Origin: Pirellula staleyi DSM 6068
Lineage (GTDB): Bacteria > Planctomycetota > Planctomycetia > Pirellulales > Pirellulaceae
Length of the DNA stretch: 60,599 nt
Direction of reading: 5' to 3'
Assembly (NCBI GenBank): GCA_945875845.1
Contig: CAMCMB010000041.1
Coordinates: 1 to 60,599 of the forward strand
A program made the position numbers and the translations under genes. Below are positions 16,905 through 25,764 of this stretch, piece after piece. The notes below the pieces were generated by a model. It worked only from the letters and a program-made list of their open reading frames with translations, was not told the origin of the DNA and did not search any database. Within the stretch, counting starts at the first letter, position 1. Each line of letters opens with the position of its first letter.

Positions 16905-18094
16905 AACAAACCACTTGCTTTGAACCGAAGATCGGCGCCCGAAAACTGAGCTTGCAGCTCCCGGACTTCGCAGCGGAAGTGCGTGTGGGCGGCGTGCCAA
17001 CGGACCAGTCGATAGACGAGATGGTTTCATCGGCGCTGGATGAACCGATTGAATTCCCTCCCTTGCCACTTGCCCTCATCGACGATGATAATATCGCCAT
17101 CGCGATCGAAGATGGAGTGCCGGAGGCAAACTCGATTGCGTGTGCGTTGGTCCGTTATCTGGTCCAACATGGGACACGACAAGAAAGGATCACGATCGTG
17201 CTTGGCTCGGACAATCAAGCCTGGCGAGATCGACTTGTGGAAGAGCTCGTGGGGCAGGAGTTCTGCGATATCAAAGTGGTTACGCATGAGCCGACCAACC
17301 AGGAATCGCACGGATATGTAGGAGCGAGTGAAACGGCCGATCCGATCTACATTCAACGAAACTTATTCGAAGCGGAAGTGGTATTGCCTATTTATTGCGT
17401 TCGAACTCCCGAGTCGCCCAGTGCGAGCGACAAGTATGGAATGTCACCGAGTTTCGCGAATGCAGCCACGCAACATCGCTGGAATTTGGCATGGCTTGAA
17501 GACAACACGCATCATATGCATCGGCAAGAAAAACTAAGCCACGAAGCGGGTTGGCTGCTGGGTGTCCAATTTGCAATCGCCGTTGTACCTGCTTGTGATG
17601 GTTCCATCGCGAATATTCTTGGCGGTAGCCCAGATTCTGTTTTTCGCAAGGCAGCTGAAATGGTTCGAACCGAAGGCGAAGGAACGACGGATGCCAAGGG
17701 CTTGGTGATCGCTTTTGTGGAAGGTGACTGGACGCAGCAGTCCTGGATGAATATCGCTCGGGCGGCGGCGCATGCCGATATGCAACTCGATACCGAAGGC
17801 AGTATTGTGATCTGTTCGGATATCAAGCAAGTTTCGAAGGGTATTCTGCAACTTGGAACCGACGAGCAAGATGATAAGCTGCAGCGAAGATTGCTCAACA
17901 GCGACTTAGAAGATGCGTTCGCTGCCTCGGTTCTGAGCGATATCAAGAGCCGGAGAAGTATCTACTTGATGTCTCAATTGACCTCGCATCAAGTGGAAAA
18001 CCTTGGCCTAGCGTACATCGATAGTCCTGTCGATATCGAAAAGCTCTGCCAATCCGCAAGCTCGGTTTGTGTCATGCGATCGGCTCAGTTTTAG
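16901..18094 (+). CDS. LarA-like (lactate racemase N-terminal domain) protein
   Basis: A 397-residue protein with layout resembling LarA/DUF2088: an N-terminal beta strand region, then LPLALIDDDNIAIAIEDGVP and RITIVLGSDNQAW, followed by a LarA-like second half (LLGVQFAIAVVPACDG, KGLVIAFVEGDWTQQSW). The sites where LarA carries its catalytic histidines and nickel-pincer lysine do not show the usual residues: the DHTRP motif appears as EDGVP. If it is a homologue it is probably not a classical lactate racemase. It is translationally coupled to the glycosyltransferase before it and followed 56 bases later by a PQQ-propeller gene. The assignment is moderate; planctomycetes have many such divergent paralogues. 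Confidence 0.55.
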   Translation: MKQTTCFEPKIGARKLSLQLPDFAAEVRVGGVPTDQSIDEMVSSALDEPIEFPPLPLALIDDDNIAIAIEDGVPEANSIACALVRYLVQHGTRQERITIVLGSDNQAWRDRLVEELVGQEFCDIKVVTHEPTNQESHGYVGASETADPIYIQRNLFEAEVVLPIYCVRTPESPSASDKYGMSPSFANAATQHRWNLAWLEDNTHHMHRQEKLSHEAGWLLGVQFAIAVVPACDGSIANILGGSPDSVFRKAAEMVRTEGEGTTDAKGLVIAFVEGDWTQQSWMNIARAAAHADMQLDTEGSIVICSDIKQVSKGILQLGTDEQDDKLQRRLLNSDLEDAFAASVLSDIKSRRSIYLMSQLTSHQVENLGLAYIDSPVDIEKLCQSASSVCVMRSAQF

Positions 18095-18150
18095 TGTTCG
18101 CTCTATCTCTTGCCCCCAAAATACCTTTGTCTCCCACCTGGAACGATTTC

Positions 18151-19476
18151 ATGCTTTCTCAATCCATTTGTTCTCACTCCAAAGTTGTCCGTTCAAAATG
18201 CGTTTTTCACAACATGTGGATGGCAACGATTTTTATCGCATTGTTTTGCTCCACAGTGGAAGCCGCAGAGCCTGTCAAGGTAAACGATGGATTCAAGATT
18301 TCATCCAAGGATTGGCCTTGGTGGCGCGGTCCCGATCGGAACGGTGAAGCCTCGACCGATCAGTCCCCTCCGCTGACTTGGAACGAGAAAAAGAATGTGG
18401 TTTGGAAAGTAGCGATTTCCGGACGTGGCTATGGCTCGTTGTGCATCTTGGGCGATCAAATCTTTACGCAAACGTCGGACGAGGCAAGCGGAGCGCAGTT
18501 CGTCGTTTGTTTCCAAAGGGAGTCCGGCAAAGAACTTTGGAAGAAAACCGTTCATGCGTCAGGTGGTATGCGCAAGAATGAGAAATCAACGTCAGCGTCG
18601 AGCACCCCCGCTTGTGATGGCGAAAGTATCTTTGTGAACTTCCCAAATCAAGGCGCACTCGTGACGACTTGCCTCGATCTCAACGGGAACCAAAAATGGC
18701 AGGCCAAGATTTCGGAGTATGTTGAACATCAGGGTTACGGTGCTTCGCCAGCACTTTATCAATCGCTGGTCATTGTGTCATCCGACAACAAATCAGGCGG
18801 AGCCATCGTGGCATTGGATCGTAAGTCCGGTAGCGTCGTATGGACTCGCGAGCGCCCCAAACAACCAAACTACCCATCGCCCATTATCTTGCATGCAGCC
18901 AACCAAGATCAATTGATCATGACAGGTTGCGACAAGGTCTCAAGCTTTGATCCAATGACGGGCTCAACGCTATGGGAGATCGAGGGAGCGACGACCGAAT
19001 GCGTTACGTCGACCGTCACGGATGGCCGGCGGGTTTTTACCAGCGGCGGCTATCCTCGCAATCATATGTCCGCTGTGCTTGCCGATGGTACTGGCAAAGT
19101 GGAGTGGGAAAACGGGACCAGGTTGTACGTACCCTCGTTGCTTATACGCGACGGGTATCTCTTTGGAGTGCTCGACGCTGGGATTGCCATGTGCTGGAAA
19201 TCGGATACGGGTAAAGAGGTTTGGAAGGAACGATTGGGAGGAACGTTTTCCGCATCACCCGTCTTGGTGGGTGACAAGATCTTTGCGACCAACGAGAGTG
19301 GGGACACCTTTGTGTTCCGCGCCGATCCGAACCAATACGAGGAGTTGGCCAAGAATCATCTCGGTGACGAAGTGTTGTCGACCCCTGTCATCTGCAACAG
19401 CAGAATCTACTATCGTGCTTCCAACTCAGTCGATGGCCAGCGAACCGAATATCTCTACTGTTTGGGAAGCGAATAG
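18151..19476 (+). CDS. PQQ-binding-like beta-propeller protein, exported
   Basis: A 441-residue exported propeller with repeated tryptophan-docking motifs (WPWWRGPDRNGEA, KNVVWKVAISGRGYGSL, GKELWKKT, GSVVWTRERP, GSTLWEIEGA, GKEVWKERLGG). The opening WWRGPxRNG sequence is very common in planctomycete PQQ-like/BamB-like proteins. No catalytic dehydrogenase residues are seen, so it is more likely a binding or scaffold protein. The signal segment is MWMATIFIALFCSTVEA; the start could be 18214 (just before it) or 18151, which adds a basic stretch and has a weak GGAA upstream. It is last of the hpt-glycosyltransferase run and ends before a tandem repeat array. Confidence 0.8.
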   Translation: MLSQSICSHSKVVRSKCVFHNMWMATIFIALFCSTVEAAEPVKVNDGFKISSKDWPWWRGPDRNGEASTDQSPPLTWNEKKNVVWKVAISGRGYGSLCILGDQIFTQTSDEASGAQFVVCFQRESGKELWKKTVHASGGMRKNEKSTSASSTPACDGESIFVNFPNQGALVTTCLDLNGNQKWQAKISEYVEHQGYGASPALYQSLVIVSSDNKSGGAIVALDRKSGSVVWTRERPKQPNYPSPIILHAANQDQLIMTGCDKVSSFDPMTGSTLWEIEGATTECVTSTVTDGRRVFTSGGYPRNHMSAVLADGTGKVEWENGTRLYVPSLLIRDGYLFGVLDAGIAMCWKSDTGKEVWKERLGGTFSASPVLVGDKIFATNESGDTFVFRADPNQYEELAKNHLGDEVLSTPVICNSRIYYRASNSVDGQRTEYLYCLGSE

Positions 19477-19789
19477 GGGACGGTCGCAATCGCCACCGGG
19501 CAACGTCGGAGTTCATTTGCTGGATACTCCCATCGACGTACAAGGCCTTGCCCCACGCGGTCGCATCCAAGGCTTCCGTCCCATCCAACAGTCTGAAGTC
19601 CCAAGTTCGCGAAGCCAAGGCCGTCGGCCACCGTGTCGACGCACATCTTTTGATCTTGCTCCCCTCGCCCTGGTCTCGGGGCGAGGCGGAGAAAACGCGC
19701 TGGGATTACGCAAATCCATAGGGATTTCGAGCCTGGTGTGCTGCGAAATGTGGGTAAAGTTGAGGGCTCACGCCCATGGGTACAGACGC
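19477..19789. other. Non-coding spacer before repeat array
   Basis: Long reading frames on both strands cross this region but none looks like protein, and the plus-strand frame is an out-of-frame extension of the propeller gene. No element was recognised. Confidence 0.4.
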
Positions 19790-20335
19790 ATTCCATCTGG
19801 CTTTATGCCAGTGGTGGTTTGATCTTCGCCCTAGCGTGAAGGCAACGATCCCCTGGGGTAAACCCAGGGGCATTCGATGCATGCCATCTGGCTTTATGCC
19901 GGTGGTGGCTTGACCCTCGCCCTAGCGTGAAGGTAACGATCCCCTGGGATAAACCCAAGGGCATTCAATGCATGCCATCTGGCTTTATGCCAGTGGTAGT
20001 TTGACCTTCGCCCTAGCGTGAAGGTAACGATCCCCTGGGGTAAACCCAGGGGCATTCAATGCATGCCATCTGGCTTTACGCCAGTGGTGGTTTGACCTTC
20101 GCCCTAGCAGGAAGGCAACGATCCCCTGGGATAAACCCAGGGGCATTCAATGCATGCCATCTGGCTTTACGCCGGTGGTGGTTTGACCTTCGCCCTAGCA
20201 GGAAGGTAACGATCCCCTGGGATAAACCCAGGGGCATTTGATGCATGCCATCTGGCTTTATGCCGGTGGTGGTTTGACCTTCGCCCTAGCAGGAAGGCAT
20301 CAATCCCCTGGGGTAAACCGGCGCGAGCTCATGGT
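19790..20335. repeat. Tandem array of six 91-bp units
   Basis: Six head-to-tail copies with an exact 91-bp period: the marker CCCCTGG falls at 19850, 19941, 20032, 20123, 20214 and 20305. Each unit can form three hairpins: TGGCTTTATGCCA, CTTCGCCCTAGCGTGAAGG and CCCCTGGGGTAAACCCAGGG. Copies differ by a few bases, some of them compensatory or loop changes (TTTATGCC to TTTACGCC). 91 is not a multiple of three, so no repeated peptide is encoded. The array fills the gap between two convergent genes and ends just short of the DUF1501 stop codon. A single diverged unit lies at 50788-50876. Confidence 0.9.
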
Positions 20336-20339
20336 CGGC

Positions 20340-21818
20340 CTAGGCGATAATGTCGTGCACGACGTTTCCGTGTACGTCGGTGAGCCGGAAGTCTCGACCT
20401 GCATAACGATAGGTTAGCTTCGTGTGGTCGAAGCCCAGCAAGTGAAGCATCGTTGCGTGCAAATCATGCACATGCACCTTGTTCTCGACCGCTTGGAATC
20501 CGAATTCGTCGGTTGCTCCGTGAACATGTCCTCCCTTGACTCCGCCGCCCGCAAGCCACATCGAGAAACCATAGTGATTGTGGTCACGGCCACTCGTTGT
20601 TCCGGCGTTTGCCCCTGGCTTGGGCAATTCGACCGTGGGCGTCCGACCAAACTCGCCTCCCCAAACAACCAGCGTGCTATCGAGAAGCCCGCGTTGCTTC
20701 AGATCCTTGAGCAAAGCACCGATAGCCTGCGAGCATTCACCTGCAAGTTTACGATGGTTCTCTTCGATTTTGTCGTGACTGTCCCACGGTTGCCCAGCTC
20801 CGTGCCAAAGTTGAATGTATCGCACGCCCCGTTCGACAAGCCGCCTCGCAATCAAAATCTGCTTTGCCTGAACCGTATCGCCATACATTTCTTGAATCGA
20901 TTTGGGTTCCTGACTGATATCGAACGCTTCGCTTGCATCCATCTGCATGCGGTAGGCTAACTCGAAACTCTGCAATCGCGATTCCAGTTCTGCATCCTGT
21001 TGCCTTGCCTCTTCATGTCGGCGATTAATGGCTTGCAATAAATCGAGTTGTCGCCGTTGATCCGATTGGCTGATACCCGAAGCATTGCGAATGTTAGCAA
21101 TCAATTTTTCGATATCTTGGTTCTTGGTGTTAACGTAAGTCCCTTGATAGGCGCCGGGCAAGAAGCCGGATTGCCAATTCTCGGACCCCTTGATCGGGTA
21201 GCCGCTTGGGCACATTGCGATGAATCCGGGTAAGTTTTGATTGATACTGCCCAACCCGTAAGTGACCCACGAGCCGACCGCTGGCCGAACCAATGTCGCA
21301 TCTCCACAATTCATCAACATCAGCGACGGTTCGTGATTCGGTACGTTGGCATGCATCGAACGAACCACACAAACGTCGTCGATCATTTCGCCAACGTGCG
21401 AGAACAATTCGCTGACCTCGATACCGCTCTCTCCATACTTCTTAAATTTGAACGGCGAGCGATACGCTGCTCCGGTCTCCCGCTCTGTTCGCAAGTTGTT
21501 CGGTAGCGCCTGTCCGTGATATTTGTCGAGAGCGGGCTTGGGATCAAACGTGTCCACCTGCGATGGACCGCCGTTCATGAAAAGATGAATGACCGCCTTG
21601 GCCTTCGGAGCAAAGTGCGGTTGTTTAGGAGACATTGGATTGAGACTGTTATGCCCAGCCGATGCCGAGTCGCCAAATGCTCGACCGGGCTCCCCTGCCA
21701 ACAAACCAGCCATCGCAATCGAGCCAAAGCCAACACCGCTTCGCTGCAAAAACTCGCGGCGACTGGACGGCATTGCATTCATCGATCGAAGAATCGAAAG
21801 GGGATCGGGTTGTTTCAT
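20340..21818 (-). CDS. DUF1501 family protein, Tat-exported, copy 1
   Basis: A 492-residue DUF1501 protein, an alkaline-phosphatase/sulfatase-superfamily relative exported by Tat (SSRREFLQRSGVGFGSIAM). Marks are KAVIHLFMNGGPSQVDTFDP near 65-85, VVRSMHANVPNHEPSL, LVVWGGEFGRTPTVE, GRDHNHYGFSMWLAGGG and the C-terminal YAGRDFRLTDVHGNVVHDI. DUF1501 genes nearly always accompany a DUF1549/DUF1553 cytochrome in planctomycetes, as here. The substrate is unknown. The start at 21818 (MKQPDP) is preferred; a TTG at 21845 is possible. Short 13-15-bp direct repeats fill the gap to the cytochrome gene. The 91-bp array lies immediately downstream. Confidence 0.9.
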   Translation of the reverse strand: MKQPDPLSILRSMNAMPSSRREFLQRSGVGFGSIAMAGLLAGEPGRAFGDSASAGHNSLNPMSPKQPHFAPKAKAVIHLFMNGGPSQVDTFDPKPALDKYHGQALPNNLRTERETGAAYRSPFKFKKYGESGIEVSELFSHVGEMIDDVCVVRSMHANVPNHEPSLMLMNCGDATLVRPAVGSWVTYGLGSINQNLPGFIAMCPSGYPIKGSENWQSGFLPGAYQGTYVNTKNQDIEKLIANIRNASGISQSDQRRQLDLLQAINRRHEEARQQDAELESRLQSFELAYRMQMDASEAFDISQEPKSIQEMYGDTVQAKQILIARRLVERGVRYIQLWHGAGQPWDSHDKIEENHRKLAGECSQAIGALLKDLKQRGLLDSTLVVWGGEFGRTPTVELPKPGANAGTTSGRDHNHYGFSMWLAGGGVKGGHVHGATDEFGFQAVENKVHVHDLHATMLHLLGFDHTKLTYRYAGRDFRLTDVHGNVVHDIIA

Positions 21819-21842
21819 TTCGTACTCAGTTCTTCTCTTCGG

Positions 21843-21928
21843 CAAAATGTTTTCGGCAAATGTTTTCGGGCAAAGTGGTCCGGCAAAGTTGTTTCCGGCA
21901 ATGTTGTTTCCGGCAATGTTGTTTCCGG
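21843..21928. repeat. Short tandem repeats (13-15 bp) between coupled genes
   Basis: A chain of related units between the DUF1549/1553 stop and the DUF1501 start. It begins with CGGCAAAATGTTTT, CGGCAAATGTTTT and CGGGCAAAGTGGTC and passes into repeated GTTGTTTCCGGCAAT (15 bp). The unit count could vary by slippage and would change the spacing between the two genes. On the minus strand it lies in the presumed translation initiation leader of DUF1501. Confidence 0.8.
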
Positions 21929-24900
21929 TCAGTCAACGAATGCGAACTCGTTGCTTAAAAACAATACCTGCGCTAACTGCACCCAGGCATCCGTCGTGGG
22001 AGTAGGCAAAAGGTTCGCCGACGACTTATCAAATTCTTTGGAAGCATTCCACACGAAGTTGGCTTTTACGTCTGTGCTCGTTGAGCTAATCACGCGAACG
22101 CGGGGCCTCCATTGATAACTGTCATGATCCTGGGAAGCCCTGCAATCGATCACAAAATCAATCGTGTCGCCCATTGCGACATCAACGGTAGTCACCGAAG
22201 TTGCAACCTTGTTGTTCTTGGCCGCCCATTTTCCAAGAACGCCTGACTTGCTAGAAACGACTCGAGCTTGGACTCCATCCCCTTTATCGCTTTCATGTTT
22301 GATCTCACCTTCGATCGACACGGTTCCGGCAAACGGAGACACCCACCGAAGAATAGTGCATTGAGTAGGACCATTTCCAGGATGCCCGCCCGAGGCATTC
22401 AGGCTCGTGTAGGCTAGCGCGGGATCGGGGAACTGTTGGGAGCCTTGCCATGCTTTACCGGTGAAATGGGGAAGTGGAGTGAAGCTGATGGCGTTGGAGT
22501 CCGCAGCGTACGAACCATATCCGTATCGCCACACTGGTAGTGCCACTGTGGGCTGAGTAGCAGCCGCACTTGCCGCTTTTGCAGCTGCAATGAACTCTTT
22601 CGCCATGCGCAGCTCTTGTTCATCGGGGTCACGAGCAAGCGTGATTCGATAGAGCGCTTTCAATCGCTCGTCCGCAGAGTCGATCGCGGATGACTTGGCA
22701 GCAAGCTGTTCTGCTTGTCCAATCACGAACTTCGCATTGATCAAGAACAGGGCTTGTTGGGGCACGGTCGTTCGAGCGCGCGTCGCCTGGCTCGCGTCCG
22801 GGCTTGGCAGATCGAAGCTGGCCAATAAGCCTGGAATATCTTCCCGGTCGACGTAAGCATAAAGTCCGCGTCGCGTCGCGTCCTCATGGATCATGACCGA
22901 TCGACCGCCGATGCGCCGGTCGAGTTTGTCGGTTGCAGTCAATAGCCGGTCACGCAATGGCTCAAACTCCAAACGACGCCGAGGCATGTGCCATAGAAGC
23001 CTGTTCTCGGGATCCAGCGCTTCGCCCTGGCGGTGCACTTCGCTCGATTGTTGCCAAGTCGCAGAAAGCATGATCCGTTTTTGCAATCGCTTAATCGACC
23101 AACCCTCCTTCATGAATTCGCTGGCTAGGTAGTCCAGCAATTCAGGGTGCGAAGGCTTGTCGCCGCGAGATCCAAAATCGCTGGCGGTCGGCACCAGCCC
23201 AACCCCAAAATGATGCTGCCAAATTCGATTGACGAGGATGCGTGAGGTGAGCGGGTTGTCCTTGTTGGCAATCGCTTGCGCTAGTTCTAAACGACCGCTT
23301 CCTTTCGTAAATGGCTTGCCACCATCCACATGGGCCAACAACTGCAAAAAGCGTCGAGGAACACTGTCGCCCGCATTGCCGGGCTGTCCTCGCTTGAAAA
23401 TAACTGGATCGTGGGGAGTGGGTTTGTCGTTGATCACCATGCCGCGAGGGGGTGAGCCATGATGCGATGCCTCCACACCCTTGATCTTTCCGAGTTGTTG
23501 ATTGTATTCATTGCGCTCCGCTTGATCCAACAGCGCAATCATCAGTTCCGCGTTCAGTACAGTCGGATTGTCGGCAGCAAACAGAGCGGCGCGGATCGCT
23601 TCGTCGTTGTCGTTGGGGAGACGGGTTGCTGAGGCGTCCTTTTTGCGAAGCTCCTTCCAGTTGGTGAAGATGTCTTCTAGTTTCTTTCCAACCGTGTGAG
23701 CGACATCCACGACGGATTCGGGTGCCGATTCTCGAAGCGCTTCGACGAGGCTTGGATTCAAGCTCGATAGTGATTCCGGAGTTCCTTGAAGGAGGCTCTT
23801 GAACTCCTCTTGAAATGTGCTCTGAGGCAAGGCTGCAAAGCGATTCAAGAAACCCCAAACGGGGTGGCTCTGCGTTGTCGGGCTCTTCATGAACTCTTGC
23901 CAACTCGCGACCGCCCGAGGTCGCAATGGACCGCGATCGCCCATCTTCTTGACACTCTTGGGGTTACCGTCACTCTTTAGCTTCGCCAGGTGAATGAGAT
24001 AGTCCGCAATACGGGACCGCAGCTCCTCTTCTGTGGAGACTCGTTTTTTGTCAAGCCAGCCGTCGACTTCCTTTTGCTTTTCGGCGGTGGCTGCCAAGAA
24101 CTCGTCGTAACCAGGAGTGGTGGACGGCTCACCTAGGAGCGGCAGGTCTGCAGGTTCTTGGCAGCTTGCAAAAACTCCGTAGAGCGAATAGTAATCTGCG
24201 GTCGGAATCGGATCGTATTTGTGATCGTGGCAGCGTGCGCATGCGACGCTTGTCCCCAGGAACGCGCGCGTCACGACATCGATTCGATCGTCGATGATCT
24301 CGTGTGGGTTCCCCATAAATTTCCTGCCTACAGTCAGGAAGCCCAAGGCAGCTAGTTTGGGACGATTTGCGTCGTTGAGTTCGAGTTGGTCGGCAGCCAA
24401 CTGTTCGATGATGAACTCATTATATGGTTTGTCCTCATTGAACGCGTTGATAACATAGTCGCGATAGGTATATGCGTAGGGATAACGCGTGTCGCGACTT
24501 CCGGCTTGGTAGCCCGTGGTCTCCGCGAAGCGAGCCAAGTCGAGCCAGTGCCGTGCCCATCGTTCACCGTAGTGCTTGCTCTCCAGCAATCGATCGATGA
24601 GTTTTTCGTATGCGTCCGGTGATGTGTCTGCCTCAAACGCGTTGACCTCATCGTAGCTTGGCGGTAATCCCGTCAACGTAAAGCATGCACGCAGGATGAG
24701 CGTTCTTCGGTCGGTTGGGTTGTTGGGAGCGAGTCCTTTGGATTCCAACGCGGAAAGAATAAATCGGTCGATCGGTTGTTTGGGCCATGAAGTATTCTTG
24801 ACCTCTGGAGGAGCCACCTCCTTGATGGGTTGGTAAGACCAATGCGACTCGCGAATCTGATCGATCCGTTGAGCCGGTGGAAGCAATTCGTTGGCGGAAG

Positions 24901-25330
24901 GCTCTTTGTCTTTAGGCCAATAGGCGCCAGTCCGGACCCATTCGTCGAGGATGGCAATTTCATCAACGCCGAGTTTCCCTTTTGGAGGCATTTGAAACTT
25001 GGGATCGTTATAATGAATCGCGCGAAGGATGAGGCTTTTTTCTAGGTCGCCTGGAATTACGGCCGGGCCTAAACTTCCCCCTTTTGTGACTGCGGTTTGG
25101 TTGTCCAGTCGCAATTCACCGGACTGATCTGCGGGCCCGTGGCATTCGACGCAGTGCTTGGTCAGAAGTGGGCGGACTTTTGTTTCAAAGAATGCCTCTT
25201 TTTTCGCAAGTGTTTCGGCGTCCAGCTTGGCTTCACCGAGTTTGTCGTCCGCTAGGGAAATCGTGTTTCCGAGCAAAACGAGGGCATAAATCGAACTTGC
25301 AATTCGAACCATCGACCAAACGAAATTCAT
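21929..25330 (-). CDS. PSCyt1-DUF1549-DUF1553 cytochrome-like protein, long form
   Basis: A 1133-residue exported protein. After the signal (SMVRIASSIYALVLLGNTIS) comes a PSCyt1 haem domain with CVECH (Cys60, Cys63, His64) and QMPPKGKL, then DUF1549 (IDRFILSALESKGLAPN, ERWARHWLDLARFAET, ACARCHDHKYDPIPTADYYS with a second CxxCH) and DUF1553 (LVNRIWQHHFGVGLVPT, DFGSRGDKPSHPELLDYLAS, RRRLEFEPLRDRLL). The C-terminal 200 residues (WRYGYGSY onward, KWAAKNNKVATSVTTVDV, DTIDFVIDCR) form an extra beta-rich domain that the plus-strand paralogue at 41669-44236 lacks; it resembles a carbohydrate-binding type fold, which is inference. The start at 25330 is one of three possible (25351, 25363). Likely co-transcribed with DUF1501. 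Confidence 0.9.
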   Translation of the reverse strand: MNFVWSMVRIASSIYALVLLGNTISLADDKLGEAKLDAETLAKKEAFFETKVRPLLTKHCVECHGPADQSGELRLDNQTAVTKGGSLGPAVIPGDLEKSLILRAIHYNDPKFQMPPKGKLGVDEIAILDEWVRTGAYWPKDKEPSANELLPPAQRIDQIRESHWSYQPIKEVAPPEVKNTSWPKQPIDRFILSALESKGLAPNNPTDRRTLILRACFTLTGLPPSYDEVNAFEADTSPDAYEKLIDRLLESKHYGERWARHWLDLARFAETTGYQAGSRDTRYPYAYTYRDYVINAFNEDKPYNEFIIEQLAADQLELNDANRPKLAALGFLTVGRKFMGNPHEIIDDRIDVVTRAFLGTSVACARCHDHKYDPIPTADYYSLYGVFASCQEPADLPLLGEPSTTPGYDEFLAATAEKQKEVDGWLDKKRVSTEEELRSRIADYLIHLAKLKSDGNPKSVKKMGDRGPLRPRAVASWQEFMKSPTTQSHPVWGFLNRFAALPQSTFQEEFKSLLQGTPESLSSLNPSLVEALRESAPESVVDVAHTVGKKLEDIFTNWKELRKKDASATRLPNDNDEAIRAALFAADNPTVLNAELMIALLDQAERNEYNQQLGKIKGVEASHHGSPPRGMVINDKPTPHDPVIFKRGQPGNAGDSVPRRFLQLLAHVDGGKPFTKGSGRLELAQAIANKDNPLTSRILVNRIWQHHFGVGLVPTASDFGSRGDKPSHPELLDYLASEFMKEGWSIKRLQKRIMLSATWQQSSEVHRQGEALDPENRLLWHMPRRRLEFEPLRDRLLTATDKLDRRIGGRSVMIHEDATRRGLYAYVDREDIPGLLASFDLPSPDASQATRARTTVPQQALFLINAKFVIGQAEQLAAKSSAIDSADERLKALYRITLARDPDEQELRMAKEFIAAAKAASAAATQPTVALPVWRYGYGSYAADSNAISFTPLPHFTGKAWQGSQQFPDPALAYTSLNASGGHPGNGPTQCTILRWVSPFAGTVSIEGEIKHESDKGDGVQARVVSSKSGVLGKWAAKNNKVATSVTTVDVAMGDTIDFVIDCRASQDHDSYQWRPRVRVISSTSTDVKANFVWNASKEFDKSSANLLPTPTTDAWVQLAQVLFLSNEFAFVD

Positions 25331-25764
25331 AGAAATCTTGGAAAAAGGCATTGGAACAAGCACAGATGCTTTCCTTGGGCAGGATTGCGGATTGCGGACT
25401 TGGTGGAATTTGGCGAACTTCGCCTAGGTGGGATAGTATACAGGCTAATCAATTGGTCAAAAAATAGCAACGAAACCAGGGCTTTGGGCCTTCGGCGCGG
25501 GGGCGCTGGTAACATGCCAAGCATTTGCGAAGTAGCGGGGCAAGCCCGCATTTCGCCCCGGTCAATGCGGTCGCCCCGTTCGACGCAGTCGGTCCGATTG
25601 CCCCGTTCGACGCGGCGGCCTCGGTTTCGCGAACTTGGGCCTTGAGCCCAATGTTCGCATCACGCTTGGTGTGCTAAGAATGGCGACCGAGGGCCTTGGG
25701 CCTCATCTTTACCCTTATTTCAGGGCACGCTGAGCAAATGAACAGCACGGCGACAAGCGACCGA
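25331..25764. other. Intergenic region with GC-rich repeats
   Basis: A 434-bp spacer containing two copies of GCCCCGTTCGACGC about 30 bases apart (25574 and 25604 area) and an inverted repeat GCGAAC-TTGGGC...GCCCAA-GTTCGC near 25629-25658. No gene was recognised on either strand. Confidence 0.5.

Noticed and set aside
19022-19822. 266-codon plus-strand frame
   Set aside because: It is an out-of-frame shadow of the PQQ-propeller gene that runs on into the repeat zone; the propeller frame has clear domain motifs.
19790-20335. CRISPR array
   Set aside because: Units are contiguous 91-bp copies with no unique spacers and no cas genes are nearby; it is a tandem satellite-like array.
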